The translations under genes were made by a program, and so were the position numbers. Shown here in pieces: positions 5,251-6,068 of a DNA stretch of 6,068 nt; position 1 is the first letter of the stretch, and every line of letters begins with the position of its first letter. Source of the DNA: Mariprofundaceae bacterium. GTDB taxonomy: Bacteria > Pseudomonadota > Zetaproteobacteria > Mariprofundales > Mariprofundaceae. The notes under the pieces were generated by a model. That model ran no database searches. It was not told the DNA's origin and saw only the letters and a program-made list of their open reading frames with translations. Location: NCBI GenBank assembly GCA_030950875.1, contig JAUZQS010000254.1, forward strand, positions 1 through 6,068, given 5' to 3'.

Positions 5251-5979
5251 TTATTCGATGCTTTGTATTTGTTCATATTGCTTGATGGCAGTATTAAGGT
5301 CAGGCAGTGCCCAATCAATGGGTGTTTTTCCATGTTGGGTTAAATAGGCATTGCTGCGAGAGAAATAACGGCCATTAAAAAAACCTCGATACACGGATAA
5401 AGGTGATGGGTGAGGGGCTTTGATGATGAGGTGTTTGCGACCATCAATACGAGTTCCTTTCTTCTGTGCATAACCACCCCAAAGTATAAATACAGTATGC
5501 TCGGTATGCTCATTGATTTGGGCGATAATTGCATCGGTGAAGTGTTCCCAGCCCTTATTTTGGTGAGATGCGGCGAGACCCTGCTCGACAGTTAAGACAC
5601 TATTAAGCAGTAAGACACCTTGCTGTGCCCAGTGGCTTAAACAACCATGTTGTGCAGGCGGGATGTCTAAATCGTTTTGAAGTTCTTTGTAAATATTAAT
5701 AAGTGATGGTGGTATTTTGATGCTAGGAGGCACAGAGAAACATAAGCCATGGGCGTGATGTTCGCCGTGCTCTGGATCTTGCCCACGAATGACGACTTGT
5801 ACTTGATGAAAGGGTGTTGTGTTGCGTGCTGAAACCCATTGTTTTGCAGGTGGGTAAATGATTTTTTGTTGTTGTATTTCAGCCTGTAAAAAGGCGTGTA
5901 GTGCCAACATGTAGTCTTGTGAAAACTCACCCATCAGGCGTAGTTTCCTCGAAGGTGCTCGGTTGATGCGCGTATTCAT
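5251..5979 (-). CDS. ung: Uracil-DNA glycosylase, family 1 (UNG) with Tyr-to-Glu change in the GQDPYH motif
   Basis: UNG cleaves uracil from DNA to start base excision repair. The 242-residue product, slightly longer than E. coli's 229, spans the whole family-1 fold. Conserved parts are IIYPP (40-44), the catalytic water-activating loop GQDP (66-69, Asp68), HGLCFSV (77-83, with Phe81 that stacks on uracil), IPPSLINIYKEL (89-100), GVLLLNSVLTV (121-131, with Asn126 that reads uracil), and the DNA-intercalation loop HPSPLS (190-195, His190, Leu194). The oddity is residue 70: the motif reads GQDPEHG, so the Tyr that normally blocks thymine (Tyr66 in E. coli) is Glu, coded GAG and two base changes from a Tyr codon. 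The frame is intact and other key residues are kept, so the enzyme is probably active, possibly with altered properties. The ATG has GGGAG 9 bases upstream. Confidence 0.95.
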   Translation of the reverse strand: MNTRINRAPSRKLRLMGEFSQDYMLALHAFLQAEIQQQKIIYPPAKQWVSARNTTPFHQVQVVIRGQDPEHGEHHAHGLCFSVPPSIKIPPSLINIYKELQNDLDIPPAQHGCLSHWAQQGVLLLNSVLTVEQGLAASHQNKGWEHFTDAIIAQINEHTEHTVFILWGGYAQKKGTRIDGRKHLIIKAPHPSPLSVYRGFFNGRYFSRSNAYLTQHGKTPIDWALPDLNTAIKQYEQIQSIE

Positions 5980-5988
5980 ATCAAAGCA

Positions 5989-5993
5989 CTCCC
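5989..5993 (-). promoter_or_regulatory. Ribosome binding site of ung
   Basis: GGGAG on the minus strand lies 9 bases before the ATG at 5979-5977. It supports that start over the internal Met at residue 16. In 5994-6068 I see no gene and no convincing promoter for ung. Confidence 0.55.
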
Positions 5994-6068
5994 AGTTTAG
6001 CGTAGTGTGGTGCTATACATATACAAAGTCTAGGAGGTTTAGGTGGGTAGAGGTGTTTGATATACTGA

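Overview
The window is a 6.07 kb stretch of ordinary bacterial chromosome of moderate GC (mid-40s by eye). Every recognisable gene lies on the minus strand. Reading in the direction of transcription (right to left) the order is ung, radA, cvpA, purF, a small alpha/beta-hydrolase (lipase-like) gene, and the first 90 codons of gatC, which runs off the left edge. The linked cvpA-purF pair and the UNG and RadA sequences suggest a Gram-negative, Pseudomonadota-like bacterium. PurF is not the short-leader E. coli type. It is the Bacillus-type enzyme with a propeptide and four iron-sulfur ligands, which argues against an enteric gammaproteobacterium. A lineage such as Zetaproteobacteria would fit, but that is a weak guess.

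Layout from left to right: gatC (1-272, partial); a 417-base intergenic region (273-689) that holds a 202-bp fold-back element flanked by TTAA; the hydrolase gene (690-1415), overlapping purF by ATGA; purF (1412-2842); cvpA (2851-3453), ending 8 bases before purF; a 111-base gap; radA (3565-4941); a 309-base intergenic region (4942-5250) with a second, unrelated fold-back element of 162 bp that has 21-bp perfect terminal inverted repeats and a 5-bp TAATA target duplication; ung (5251-5979); and a short upstream stretch with no clear feature.

The hydrolase, purF and cvpA genes are packed as one translationally coupled block. radA and ung are separate DNA-repair genes just upstream in the same direction. 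UNG removes uracil from DNA, RadA helps process recombination intermediates, PurF commits PRPP to purine synthesis, and GatC belongs to the amidotransferase that makes Gln-tRNA and Asn-tRNA by transamidation.

I see no undescribed multi-gene system here. The points most worth a second look are the two MITE-like elements, both with ends and target duplications resembling the IS1380 group, and the UNG motif in which the conserved active-site Tyr (GQDPYHG) is replaced by Glu (GQDPEHG).
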